From Chloroflexota bacterium (GTDB lineage Bacteria; Chloroflexota; Limnocylindria; Limnocylindrales; CSP1-4): a DNA stretch of 14,226 nt. Location: the NCBI GenBank assembly GCA_025935655.1, contig JAICUV010000063.1, forward strand, positions 1 through 14,226, in the 5' to 3' direction. Position 1 is the stretch's first letter; every line of letters begins with the position of its first letter. Under the pieces are notes generated by a model, which was given only the letters and a program-made list of their open reading frames with translations, made no database searches and was not told the origin of the DNA. The translations under genes and the position numbers were made by a program. This document shows, in pieces, positions 1 through 7,031 of this stretch.

Positions 1-2
1 AC

Positions 3-914
3 GACGGTCGGCTCGTGGAATCGGTGCTCATGCGGTACCCGGCGCGAGGCGGCCGACGCGCGCGTGCCACGCTGTGCATCTCGTCCCAGGCCGGCTGTGC
101 CGTGGGCTGTCCGTTCTGCGCCACCGGCGAGCTGGGCATGGAGCGCGACCTCGAGACCGCCGAGATCGTGGACCAGGTCCGCAACGCGGGTCGGCGGCTC
201 GCGCAGGACGGCAGGCACCTGACCAACGTGGTGTTCATGGGCATGGGCGAGCCACTGCTCAACCTCGACCGCGTCCTCGAGGCGATCTCGGCGCTCAACG
301 ATCCCACGCGGTTCGGGCTCGGCGCGCGCCACATCACGGTGTCCTCGTCCGGCGTGGTGCCGGGCATCCGGCGGCTGACGGCGCTCGGGCCGCAGTTCAC
401 GCTCGCGATCTCGCTCCACGCGGCGCGCAACGCGCTGCGGGACGTCCTCGTGCCGCTCAACCGGCGCTGGCCCGTGGAGGAGGTCGTGGACGCGGCGCGG
501 GAGCACGCGCGGGCGACCGGCCGCCGGGTGACCTACGAGGCCGTGATGATCGACGGCATCAACGACACGGACCTCGACGCGGATGCGATGGCGGAGCTGC
601 TCCGCGACGAGCACGCGCACGTCAACCTGATCCCGATGAACGCGGTGGCCCACACCCCGTGGACGGGCACGCCGATCCCGCGGGTCGAGCGGTTCGCGGC
701 ACGGCTTCGCGACGCGGGCATCGCGACCACGATCCGGTTCAACCGCGGGACCGAGATCGGGGCCGCCTGCGGGCAGCTCGCCGCGGAGCACGCGGGCCAG
801 CCCACGCCGATCGTCGTCCAGCGCCGCCGCGAGCGGCTCGTGACCGAGAGCGCGAAGGCGCTCCGCGGCGAGCGCTCCGAGGACCCGGTCCCGGCCGGGG
901 TGGGGGAGGGCTGA
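3..914 (+). CDS. rlmN: Dual-specificity RNA methyltransferase RlmN (5'-truncated by window edge)
   Basis: Radical-SAM enzyme that methylates C2 of an adenine in 23S rRNA (A2503 in E. coli) and of A37 in some tRNAs. The frame is open to the left edge, and the codons before the GTG at 15 read D-G-R-L-V-E-S-V-L-M, typical interior RlmN sequence, so the gene starts outside the window and about the first quarter is missing. Numbering from the GTG at 15, the 4Fe-4S cluster motif CxxxCxxC is C28-C32-C35. The extra cysteine seven residues before it is C21, and the C-terminal methyl-carrying cysteine is C252 in IGAACGQLA. Other family blocks are FMGMGEP, SSSGVVPGI, LAISLHA and LIPMNAV. The stop lies 2 bases before rpe. 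The tail after C252 is Arg- and Glu-rich and probably not structured. The family call is certain; only the N-terminus is missing. Confidence 0.96.
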   Translation, partial: DGRLVESVLMRYPARGGRRARATLCISSQAGCAVGCPFCATGELGMERDLETAEIVDQVRNAGRRLAQDGRHLTNVVFMGMGEPLLNLDRVLEAISALNDPTRFGLGARHITVSSSGVVPGIRRLTALGPQFTLAISLHAARNALRDVLVPLNRRWPVEEVVDAAREHARATGRRVTYEAVMIDGINDTDLDADAMAELLRDEHAHVNLIPMNAVAHTPWTGTPIPRVERFAARLRDAGIATTIRFNRGTEIGAACGQLAAEHAGQPTPIVVQRRRERLVTESAKALRGERSEDPVPAGVGEG

Positions 915-916
915 CG

Positions 917-1654
917 ATGAGCGGCGTGTCCCTGCCCGTCCCGGGCACCGGCGGCTCGCGCCGGCCGGACGGCGTCCTGATCGCGGCGTCCATCCTCGAC
1001 AGCGACCTGGGCGCGCTCGGCGACGAGATCCGTCGGGCGGACGCCGCGGGCGCGGATCGCATCCACCTCGACGTGATGGACGGCCACTTCGTGCCCAACA
1101 TCACCTTCGGCTGGAAGACGATCGAGGCCGTCCGTCGGGTCACGGACCTGCCCTTCGACGCCCACCTCATGATCTCCGAGCCCGGCCGCTGGACGGACCA
1201 GTTTCTCGACGCGGGCTGTGACTCGATCACGTTCCACGTGGAGGTCGACGCCGCCCAGGTCCGGCCGGCGCTCGAGCGGATCCGCGCGGCGGGGCGATCG
1301 GCCGGCCTGTCGGTCAAGCCGGGTACCCCGCTCGCGGCCCTCGACCCATATCGCGACGCGCTCGACATCATCCTCGTGATGACCGTGGAGCCTGGCTTCG
1401 GCGGACAGTCGTTCATGGCCGACGTGGCACGCGACAAGCTCGGCGCCGCTCGCGCCTGGCTCGATCCCGCGGGCGCATCCGAGGTCCAGGTGGACGGCGG
1501 CGGACGCGCGGAGACGGCCGACGTCATCGGGCGGGGCGGGACGGACGTCATCGTCGCCGGCTCCGCGCTCTATCGCGCGCCGGACATGGCCGCCGAGGTG
1601 GAGCGGATCCGGGCGACCGCGGCCGCCGCGCGGGCCGCGACCATCGCCCGCTAG
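917..1654 (+). CDS. rpe: Ribulose-phosphate 3-epimerase
   Basis: Interconverts D-ribulose-5-phosphate and D-xylulose-5-phosphate in the pentose phosphate pathway; a cytosolic TIM barrel of 245 residues, near the usual 215-230 plus a short N-terminal extension. Metal ligands expected for the family are visible: H50 and D52 in HLDVMDG, H83 in DAHLMI and D193 in QVDGG. The phosphate and lid regions VEPGFGGQ and VIVAGSALY are also present. The usual VDGGI-N segment reads VDGGGR here, a mild departure. The ATG is preceded by a strong GGGGAGGG purine run at about 902-910 and lies 2 bases after the rlmN stop, so the two are probably co-translated. In Bacillus and relatives rpe also sits shortly downstream of rlmN. 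The adjacent dtd begins 6 bases after the stop. Confidence 0.96.
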   Translation: MSGVSLPVPGTGGSRRPDGVLIAASILDSDLGALGDEIRRADAAGADRIHLDVMDGHFVPNITFGWKTIEAVRRVTDLPFDAHLMISEPGRWTDQFLDAGCDSITFHVEVDAAQVRPALERIRAAGRSAGLSVKPGTPLAALDPYRDALDIILVMTVEPGFGGQSFMADVARDKLGAARAWLDPAGASEVQVDGGGRAETADVIGRGGTDVIVAGSALYRAPDMAAEVERIRATAAAARAATIAR

Positions 1655-1660
1655 CCGGCT

Positions 1661-2113
1661 GTGCGCGCCCTCCTGCAGCGGGTGTCCCGCGCGGCCGTCC
1701 GCGTGGACGGACGTGAGCTGGCGTCGATCGAGCGAGGCCTGCTGGTGCTCCTCGGCGTGGGGCACGACGACGACGCGGCGACCGCGGACGCGCTGGCACG
1801 CAGGGTGTGCGAGCTGCGGGTCTTCGAGGACGACGACGGCCGCACGAACCGCTCCCTGCTCGACGTCGGCGGGGCCTGCCTCCTCGTGAGCCAGTTCACG
1901 CTGTACGCGGACACGCGCCGCGGCCGCCGGCCGGGGTTCACGGACGCGGCCCCGCCGGAGCTGGCCCGCGACCTGTGGCTGCGGGTGGCGGACGGGATCC
2001 GCGCGCAGGGCGTGGAGGTGGGCCTCGGCGAGTTCGGCGCGGAGATGGCCGTGGAGCTCGTCAACGATGGGCCGTTCACGATCTGGCTCGACACGGCCGA
2101 CCGGGGGAGCTGA
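1661..2113 (+). CDS. dtd: D-aminoacyl-tRNA deacylase
   Basis: Hydrolyses the ester bond of D-aminoacyl-tRNAs (D-Tyr, D-Asp and others, and Gly-tRNA-Ala), recycling the tRNA and keeping D-residues out of proteins. The protein is 150 residues, the normal family length, and starts with the family-typical R-A-L-L-Q-R-V after a GTG codon at 1661, only 6 bases behind the rpe stop. Both active-site motifs are intact: SQFTLYAD at residues 77-84, and NDGP at 135-138, containing the Gly-cisPro pair (G137-P138) that rejects L-amino acids. It is the last gene of the leftmost + strand cluster. A perfect hairpin at 2132-2155 follows, and the gene faces rpmB on the opposite strand. No anomaly seen. Confidence 0.96.
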   Translation: MRALLQRVSRAAVRVDGRELASIERGLLVLLGVGHDDDAATADALARRVCELRVFEDDDGRTNRSLLDVGGACLLVSQFTLYADTRRGRRPGFTDAAPPELARDLWLRVADGIRAQGVEVGLGEFGAEMAVELVNDGPFTIWLDTADRGS

Positions 2114-2131
2114 GGGCGCCGGACACAGCGA

Positions 2132-2155
2132 GGCCGGTCGCGGCTGCGACCGGCC
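2132..2155. terminator. Perfect 10-bp hairpin between convergent dtd and rpmB
   Basis: The stem GGCCGGTCGC at 2132-2141 pairs without mismatch with GCGACCGGCC at 2146-2155 around a GGCT loop. It sits 18 bases after the dtd stop and 27 bases beyond the rpmB stop on the other strand, so it could serve both converging transcripts. There is no T-tract on either side, so it is not a classical intrinsic terminator. In this GC-rich background it may act as a U-less terminator or 3'-end stabiliser. The position is seen directly; the function is inferred. Confidence 0.6.
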
Positions 2156-2182
2156 CAGGTGCCGTGAGACCCGCGAAGGGGC

Positions 2183-2383
2183 CTAGCGGGCGTTCTTCGT
2201 GAGGGTCCGACGGCAGCGCGTGCAGGCGAGCACCTTCTCGGTGCCGCCGTTCTTCGCGGGCATCGTCGTGACCTGGAGGTTCGGCTGGTAGCGGCGGTGG
2301 GCGCGGACGCGGTTCATCCCCGACGACTGGGGGTTGAACCCGCCCATCGAGACCTTGCCGCAGATGCTGCAGGCGCGAGCCAT
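2183..2383 (-). CDS. rpmB: 50S ribosomal protein L28 (zinc-ribbon form)
   Basis: Large-subunit ribosomal protein, 66 residues, recognised by the N-terminal M-A-R-x-C-x-x-C-G-K, the block H-R-R-Y-Q-P-N-L-Q and the C-terminal C-T-R-C. Four cysteines (C5, C8, C54, C57) make this the zinc-binding C+ form rather than the cysteine-free paralogue found in some bacteria under zinc limitation. It is the only minus-strand gene in the window. On its own strand a GAGGA sequence (complement of 2395-2399) lies about 11 bases before the ATG. An extended -10-like TGCTACGAT lies about 70 bases upstream. L28 encoded divergently from an asp23-fakA pair matches the rpmB/yloU-yloV arrangement of Bacillus. Confidence in identity and start is high. 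Confidence 0.97.
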   Translation of the reverse strand: MARACSICGKVSMGGFNPQSSGMNRVRAHRRYQPNLQVTTMPAKNGGTEKVLACTRCRRTLTKNAR

Positions 2384-2450
2384 GATCAGGTGGTTCCTCG
2401 GATCGGCAGAGTTTCAGGCACGCGTCGGAGCAGGTCCGGCGCGAACGGGG

Positions 2451-2459
2451 TGGTATCGT
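2451..2459 (+). promoter_or_regulatory. Candidate extended -10 promoter for the asp23-fakA-recG unit
   Basis: The + strand reads TGGTATCGT, a TGn element plus TATCGT (matches TAT...T of the consensus). A start near 2466 would give a leader of about 77 bases to the GTG at 2543. It overlaps the minus-strand element almost base for base, so the two promoters would compete for polymerase. No clear -35 is seen. The leader can fold a small hairpin, CCGGC 2471-2475 with GCCGG 2482-2486. Confidence 0.35.
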
Positions 2460-2463
2460 AGCA
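2455..2463 (-). promoter_or_regulatory. Candidate extended -10 promoter for rpmB
   Basis: On the minus strand the sequence reads TGCTACGAT: an extended -10 (TGn) followed by TACGAT, four of six matches to TATAAT including TA and the final T. Transcription would begin near 2448 and give a leader of about 65 bases before the rpmB ATG. No convincing TTGACA-like -35 is present at the usual spacing, which extended -10 promoters can lack. It is one of the few AT-containing spots in a gene-free 159-base gap. Confidence 0.4.
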
Positions 2464-2542
2464 CAGCCTTCCGGCAGCCCCGCCGGTGCCTGCCGCGGCC
2501 CGCCCGATGCCGGACCCGCGCCGCGAGGAGGACGTCGCCCGC

Positions 2543-2965
2543 GTGACCGCAGATCCCGTTCCCGGCCGATCGCTCGTCACGAGGCGCGCCATCCGGGACC
2601 TCGTCCGCTCCGCCACGCTCTCCGTCTACGGCGTCTCGGGCTTCGCCGGTGGCGGCCCCATCGGCCGCCTCCTGGAGCGTCTCGGGCTCGCCTCGCCGGG
2701 GCTCCACCTCGAGGTCGGCGAGCGCCTGACCGTGGACCTCCAGCTCACCGTCGCGTACGGCCTGCCCATCGCCGAGGTGGCGCGCCAGGTGGAGGCGGCC
2801 GTCCGCTACACGCTCCACCACGCCCTCGATCGCGAGCCCGACCTCGTCACGATCCGGATCGGGCGCCTCCGCCACGAGCACGGCATCGCCCCAGCCGCCG
2901 AGGCGGCCGCGACCGGCGAGCCGCGCTCGGCCGATCTCGCGGGGTCCGGGACGGACGTCGCCTGA
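2543..2965 (+). CDS. Asp23/Gls24 family envelope-stress protein (YloU-like position)
   Basis: A 140-residue member of the Asp23 family (PF03780), recognised by the opening V-T-R-R-A-I-R-D-L-V-R-S-A-T-L, the glycine-rich G-V-S-G-F-A-G-G-G, and the strand-helix block L-T-V-D-L-Q-L-T-V-A-Y-G with V-A-R-Q-V-E-A-A-V. Biochemical function is poorly defined; S. aureus Asp23 is membrane-associated and linked to cell-envelope stress. I chose the GTG at 2543 because GAGGAGG at 2525-2531 sits 11 bases before it and the family homology begins soon after. An earlier in-frame GTG (2486) and ATG (2507) would only add a Pro/Arg-rich stretch. Its TGA overlaps the fakA ATG by one base (TGATG), so the two are translationally coupled, as yloU and yloV are neighbours in Bacillus. 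The last 28 or so residues are Ala-rich and not family-like. Confidence 0.85.
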   Translation: MTADPVPGRSLVTRRAIRDLVRSATLSVYGVSGFAGGGPIGRLLERLGLASPGLHLEVGERLTVDLQLTVAYGLPIAEVARQVEAAVRYTLHHALDREPDLVTIRIGRLRHEHGIAPAAEAAATGEPRSADLAGSGTDVA

Positions 2966-4710
2966 TGGCCCGCCGCTCGTGCGACGGCGCCGGGTTCCTC
3001 GCGGCCTTCCGGTCCGCGGTCGCGGCCCTCGAGGCGAACGTCGACGAGATCAACTCCCTGAACGTGTTCCCGGTCCCGGACGGCGACACCGGGACGAACA
3101 TGCTCGCGACCGTGCGCGCCGCGCTCGAGGAGGCCGACAAGGCGGGACCCGACGCGGAAGCGGACCGGATGGCCCACGCCGCGAGCTTCGGGGCGCTCAT
3201 GGGCGCGCGCGGCAACTCCGGCGTCATCACCAGCCAGATCCTCGCCGGCATCGCCCAGGGCCTCCAGGGCAAGCGCCGATTCAACGGGCTCGACCTCGCG
3301 CACGCGCTGGACGCCGGCACGAAGACGGCCTACAAGGCGGTGGCGAAGCCCGTGGAGGGCACGATCCTGACCGTCATCCGCGAGGCCTCGGCCGCCGCGG
3401 TCGCGGCCGCGGAGCGAGACAACGACGTGGAGGTGGTCCTGGCGGCGACGGTCGAGGCCGCCGAGCGGGCGGTCGCGAAGACGCCCTCCCTGCTGCCGAT
3501 CCTGCGCGAGGCCCACGTCGTGGACTCGGGCGGACAGGGCCTGTTCCGGCTGTTCCAGGGCGCGCTGGAGGCGGCGCGCGGGCGACCGGTGTCGGAGGCC
3601 GCGGGTGCGCCCGCCCGCGGCGTCACCGAGCGGCGCACGGACCACGTCACGGCCGCCGTCGAGACCGGCGAGTACGGGTACGAGACGGTCTACCTGCTGC
3701 GCGCCCGCCACGGCCACCCGCTCGACCTCCAGGCCATCCGGGCGCACCTCGAGTCGATCGGCGACTCCGTGCTCGTCGCGGGCGACCCGGAGATGGCCAA
3801 GGTCCACGTCCACAACGAGCGGCCCGACAGCGTGATCTCGTACGGGTTGTCCATCGGCACGCTGAGCCGGATCACGATCGAGAACCTCGACGGCCAGGCG
3901 CACGACGTGCGGGAGGCCAGGGCGTCCGCGTTCCTCGAGGAGGGCGGCGGCGCGCACGCGGCCCACCCGACGGTCGTGGCCGAGGCGACCGGGATGGGCA
4001 CGGACGACGGCGCGTCCGCCGCCAGCCGGCTGCCGCTGGGGATCATCGCGGTCGTGCCGTCCCAGGGGCTCGCGGACCTGTTCGACGAGCATGCCGCGGG
4101 GTTCCGCGAGTTCGTCGCGGTGCGCATCGTGCGCGGTGGCCAGAGCGCCAACCCGAGCACGGGCGAGCTGCTCGATGCCGTGGCGGGGACGCCCGCGGAC
4201 GAGCTGCTGATCCTGCCCAACAACCCCAACGTCATCCTCGCCGCGAAGCAGGTCGCCTCGATGTCGGATCGCCCGATCCACGTCGTGCCGACCCGCAACT
4301 GCGCGGAGGGCTTCGCGTCCCTGCTGGGCCTCGACCCCTCGGACCCGGTCGAGGAGAACGTGCGCGCGATGACCGAGGCGAGCCGCGAGGCCCAGACGAT
4401 GCAGGTGACCGAGGCCGTGCGCGACGCGACCGTGACGGGTCGCAAGGTCAGGAAGGGCCAGACGATCGCGCTCGACCCGGATGACGGGCTGCTCGCGGTC
4501 GACAACGACCCCCACAAGGCGGTGCTGGCGGCGCTCGCGAAGCTGGAGCCCGGATTCGGCGTGCTCACGATCTACTACGGCGAGGGCTCGACCCTCGACG
4601 ATGCCGAGACGCTCAGCCAGCGGATCCAGGAGGCGGCGCCGGGTCTCGAGGCCGTGGACGTGCTCCACGGCGGCCAGCCGCACTACCGGTACCTGATCTC
4701 GGCCGAGTGA
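2965..4710 (+). CDS. fakA: Fatty-acid kinase catalytic subunit FakA (DAK2/DhaL domain, YloV-like)
   Basis: Phosphorylates FakB-bound fatty acids to acyl-phosphate, which PlsX/PlsY can use for phospholipid synthesis. The 581-residue protein has the full three-part layout. The N-terminal DhaL kinase domain carries NVFPVPDGDTGTNM at 33-46, with the Mg-binding aspartates D39 and D41, and GARGNSG from residue 80. The middle domain has VHVHNERP (H281, H283). The C-terminal DegV-like domain has GGQSANPST and LPNNPN. From memory, S. aureus FakA binds zinc through C240, H282 and H284; the two histidines are kept here, but residue 240 in YGYETVY is Glu, so the cysteine ligand is missing. The gene overlaps asp23 by 1 base and recG by 4. 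No fakB (DegV) gene is in the window, so the partner is elsewhere. An older annotation as a dihydroxyacetone kinase would be misleading. Confidence 0.92.
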   Translation: MARRSCDGAGFLAAFRSAVAALEANVDEINSLNVFPVPDGDTGTNMLATVRAALEEADKAGPDAEADRMAHAASFGALMGARGNSGVITSQILAGIAQGLQGKRRFNGLDLAHALDAGTKTAYKAVAKPVEGTILTVIREASAAAVAAAERDNDVEVVLAATVEAAERAVAKTPSLLPILREAHVVDSGGQGLFRLFQGALEAARGRPVSEAAGAPARGVTERRTDHVTAAVETGEYGYETVYLLRARHGHPLDLQAIRAHLESIGDSVLVAGDPEMAKVHVHNERPDSVISYGLSIGTLSRITIENLDGQAHDVREARASAFLEEGGGAHAAHPTVVAEATGMGTDDGASAASRLPLGIIAVVPSQGLADLFDEHAAGFREFVAVRIVRGGQSANPSTGELLDAVAGTPADELLILPNNPNVILAAKQVASMSDRPIHVVPTRNCAEGFASLLGLDPSDPVEENVRAMTEASREAQTMQVTEAVRDATVTGRKVRKGQTIALDPDDGLLAVDNDPHKAVLAALAKLEPGFGVLTIYYGEGSTLDDAETLSQRIQEAAPGLEAVDVLHGGQPHYRYLISAE

Positions 4711-7004
4711 GCGACGGCGCGCGGACCCGTTCCAGCGCCCCTGCGCGCGGCAGCCGCGCGCTGAAGCCCAAGGTCGCCGTCAAGGCGCCCACCGACCCCG
4801 TCGAGCTGCTCGACCAGCCGGTGGGCCTGTCGGGGTTCGCGGCGGCTTCCGTCCTGCGGCGCGCGGGGCGCCGCCTCGGTGTCGAGCGCGTCCGCGACCT
4901 CCTGTTCCACCTCCCGCGCCGCTACGACGACCTGCGCGAGATGCGCCGCCTGGACGACCTCCACGCCGCGCCCGATGGCGTGGTGGTGTCGGCGCGCGTG
5001 CGGGTCACGGACATCCGGGTCCAGCAGACGTTCCGCCGCCGGGTCCAGGTCACGACCGCGTTCCTGGCCGACGAGACGGGCACCGCCGAGGCGACCTGGT
5101 TCGGCCGACGGTTCATCGAGCGCCGGCTGCACACGGGCGACGAGCTGATCGTGAGCGGCAAGCTGAAGCACCGCGGGTTCGGGATCGTGTTCGACGACCC
5201 GGAGTTCCAGCGCGCCGACGCGGCCTCGCTGCTCCACGTGGGCCGGATCGTGCCGGTGTACCGGCTCACGGCAGGGCTCACCGCGGCGAGGCTGCGCCAG
5301 GCGATGCGCGAGGCGCTGGACAAGGCTGGGTACGCGTACCCGGAATACCTGCCGTCGGAGCTCCGCGCGGCGGAGGACCTGCCGCCGATCACGACCGCGC
5401 TGGAGCACGCGCACTACCCGACCTCGTTCGAGGCGCGGGACGCCGCGCTGCGACGGCTGGCGTTCGACGAGCTGCTGGCGCTCCAGCTGGGCATGGTCGC
5501 GCGGCGGCGGGCCCGGGGACGCGCCCACACGGCGGCGATCGAGGTGCCGGACCAGCGCGATCACGCGATCCGGGTCGCGCTGGAGGCGTCGCTCGCGCGC
5601 AAGCTGGGCCACGAGGCGCCGCTCACGGCCGACCAGGCGACGGCCGTGGCCGAGATCCGCGGCGACCTCGCGCGGCCGGTCCCCATGCTCCGCCTCGTCC
5701 AGGGCGATGTCGGGTCGGGCAAGACCGCGGTCGCCGCGTGGGCGCTCGCCGCCGCCGCGCTCGCCGGCCGCCAGGGCGCGCTCCTCGCGCCGACCGACCT
5801 CCTCGCGCGCCAGCACGGCAACACGGTCGCCGACCTCGTCGCGGATCTCGGGGTGCCGGTGACCCTGCTCACGGGGTCGCTCAAGGGCGACGCCCGGCGC
5901 AAGGCCCTCGAGGCGATCGCGACCGGCCAGGCGGGGATCGTCGTCGGGACGCACGCATTGATCCAGGAGGCGGTCTCGTTCGCGGACCTCGCCCTCGCCG
6001 TGGTCGACGAGCAGCACCGGTTCGGCGTGGACCAGCGCGGTGCGCTCGAGGCGAAGGCGACCCGTGGCGCCCCGCACGTGCTGCTGATGACCGCGACGCC
6101 CATCCCGCGGACGCTGGGCCAGGTGCTGTACGCCGACCTGGACGTGTCCACGCTCCACTCGGCGCCGGCCGGCCGCGTCCCGATCCGCACCGGCATCCGG
6201 CGCCCGGCCGAGCTCGAGGGGACGTGGGACAAGGTCCGCGAGGAGGCGGCCGCGGACCGACGGACGTTCGTCGTCGTGCCGCGGATCGGGCCCGCCGCGA
6301 AGGCGGCGGACGCGGGCGAGCCCGACGCCGACCCGGAGGGGTTCTTCGACGACGACGAGCTGCTGGACGAGGACGTGGAGACGGCCTGGGCCGCGGCCGC
6401 CGAGGCCGAGTACGAGCGGCTCACGGACCTGCTCGCGCCGCTTCGCGTGGGGCTCGTCCACGGGCGCCTCAAGCCCGCCGACCGCGACGCGGAGATGGCC
6501 CGCTTCCGGGACGGCGACCTGGACGTCCTCGTGGGCACGACGGTCGTCGAGGTGGGCGTGGACGTCCCCGACGCCACGATGATGGTGATCGAGGGCGCGG
6601 AGCGCTTCGGCCTCGCCCAGCTCCACCAGCTCCGCGGCCGCGTGGGCCGGGGCACCCAGGCGAGCTTCTGCGTCCTCGTGTCCGAGGCCGCGGAGGGGAC
6701 GACCGAGCACGAGCGGCTCAAGGCGGTCGCCGCGACCACCGACGGCTTCGCGCTCGCCGAGCGCGACTTCGAGCTCCGGCGCGAGGGCGACGTGCTGGGC
6801 CTCGCGCAGAGCGGCCTCCCGCGCCTCCGGGTCGCCACGCTGGCCAACGCGGAGCACCGGGAGCTCGCCGCCCGCGCCCGCGGGTACGCCGAGGACCTCG
6901 TGGGCGAGGACGGTGAGGCGCCGTCGGACCCGGCACTCGTGCGCGAGCTGGCCGGCGGCTGGCTCCGGCGCGTCTTCTCCGGCGACCCGGCGAGCGCCGC
7001 GTGA
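4707..7004 (+). CDS. recG: ATP-dependent DNA helicase RecG
   Basis: Superfamily 2 helicase that remodels stalled replication forks and branch-migrates junctions. At 765 residues it is about 70 longer than E. coli RecG (693). The order is: a basic N-terminal extension, the wedge/OB domain (about 60-230), then the helicase core. Walker A is GDVGSGKT (K339), motif II is DEQH (D434), motif III is TATPIPRTL, and the C-terminal half has GTTVVEVGVDVP and QLRGRVGR (641-648). Two oddities stand out: an Asp/Glu-rich insert at about 530-570, and an altered TRG motif, GLAQSG instead of the usual GTRQ(S/T)G. The three arginine/glutamine residues known from E. coli TRG work (R609, R630, Q640) still align, with R670, R691 and Q701. 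The GTG start sits in the 4-base overlap GTGA with fakA. It is followed by a 27-base gap before rsmD. Confidence 0.96.
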   Translation: MSDGARTRSSAPARGSRALKPKVAVKAPTDPVELLDQPVGLSGFAAASVLRRAGRRLGVERVRDLLFHLPRRYDDLREMRRLDDLHAAPDGVVVSARVRVTDIRVQQTFRRRVQVTTAFLADETGTAEATWFGRRFIERRLHTGDELIVSGKLKHRGFGIVFDDPEFQRADAASLLHVGRIVPVYRLTAGLTAARLRQAMREALDKAGYAYPEYLPSELRAAEDLPPITTALEHAHYPTSFEARDAALRRLAFDELLALQLGMVARRRARGRAHTAAIEVPDQRDHAIRVALEASLARKLGHEAPLTADQATAVAEIRGDLARPVPMLRLVQGDVGSGKTAVAAWALAAAALAGRQGALLAPTDLLARQHGNTVADLVADLGVPVTLLTGSLKGDARRKALEAIATGQAGIVVGTHALIQEAVSFADLALAVVDEQHRFGVDQRGALEAKATRGAPHVLLMTATPIPRTLGQVLYADLDVSTLHSAPAGRVPIRTGIRRPAELEGTWDKVREEAAADRRTFVVVPRIGPAAKAADAGEPDADPEGFFDDDELLDEDVETAWAAAAEAEYERLTDLLAPLRVGLVHGRLKPADRDAEMARFRDGDLDVLVGTTVVEVGVDVPDATMMVIEGAERFGLAQLHQLRGRVGRGTQASFCVLVSEAAEGTTEHERLKAVAATTDGFALAERDFELRREGDVLGLAQSGLPRLRVATLANAEHRELAARARGYAEDLVGEDGEAPSDPALVRELAGGWLRRVFSGDPASAA

Positions 7005-7031
7005 GGCGCCCGGGGAGCGAGGGCCCGCTCG

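Noticed and set aside
74..916. Upstream extension of the rpe frame into rlmN
   Set aside because: The extension is Arg/Gly/Ala-rich shadow sequence of rlmN; the ATG at 917 with a strong ribosome binding site starts the family-like protein.
2486..2542. GTG 2486 or ATG 2507 as start of the first Asp23 gene
   Set aside because: These only add a Pro/Arg-rich stretch, overlap a leader hairpin, and lack the GAGGAGG that precedes GTG 2543.
2806..4683. 625-codon minus-strand frame opposite fakA
   Set aside because: It mirrors the codon periodicity of fakA, shows no recognisable domain and would overlap a certain gene completely.
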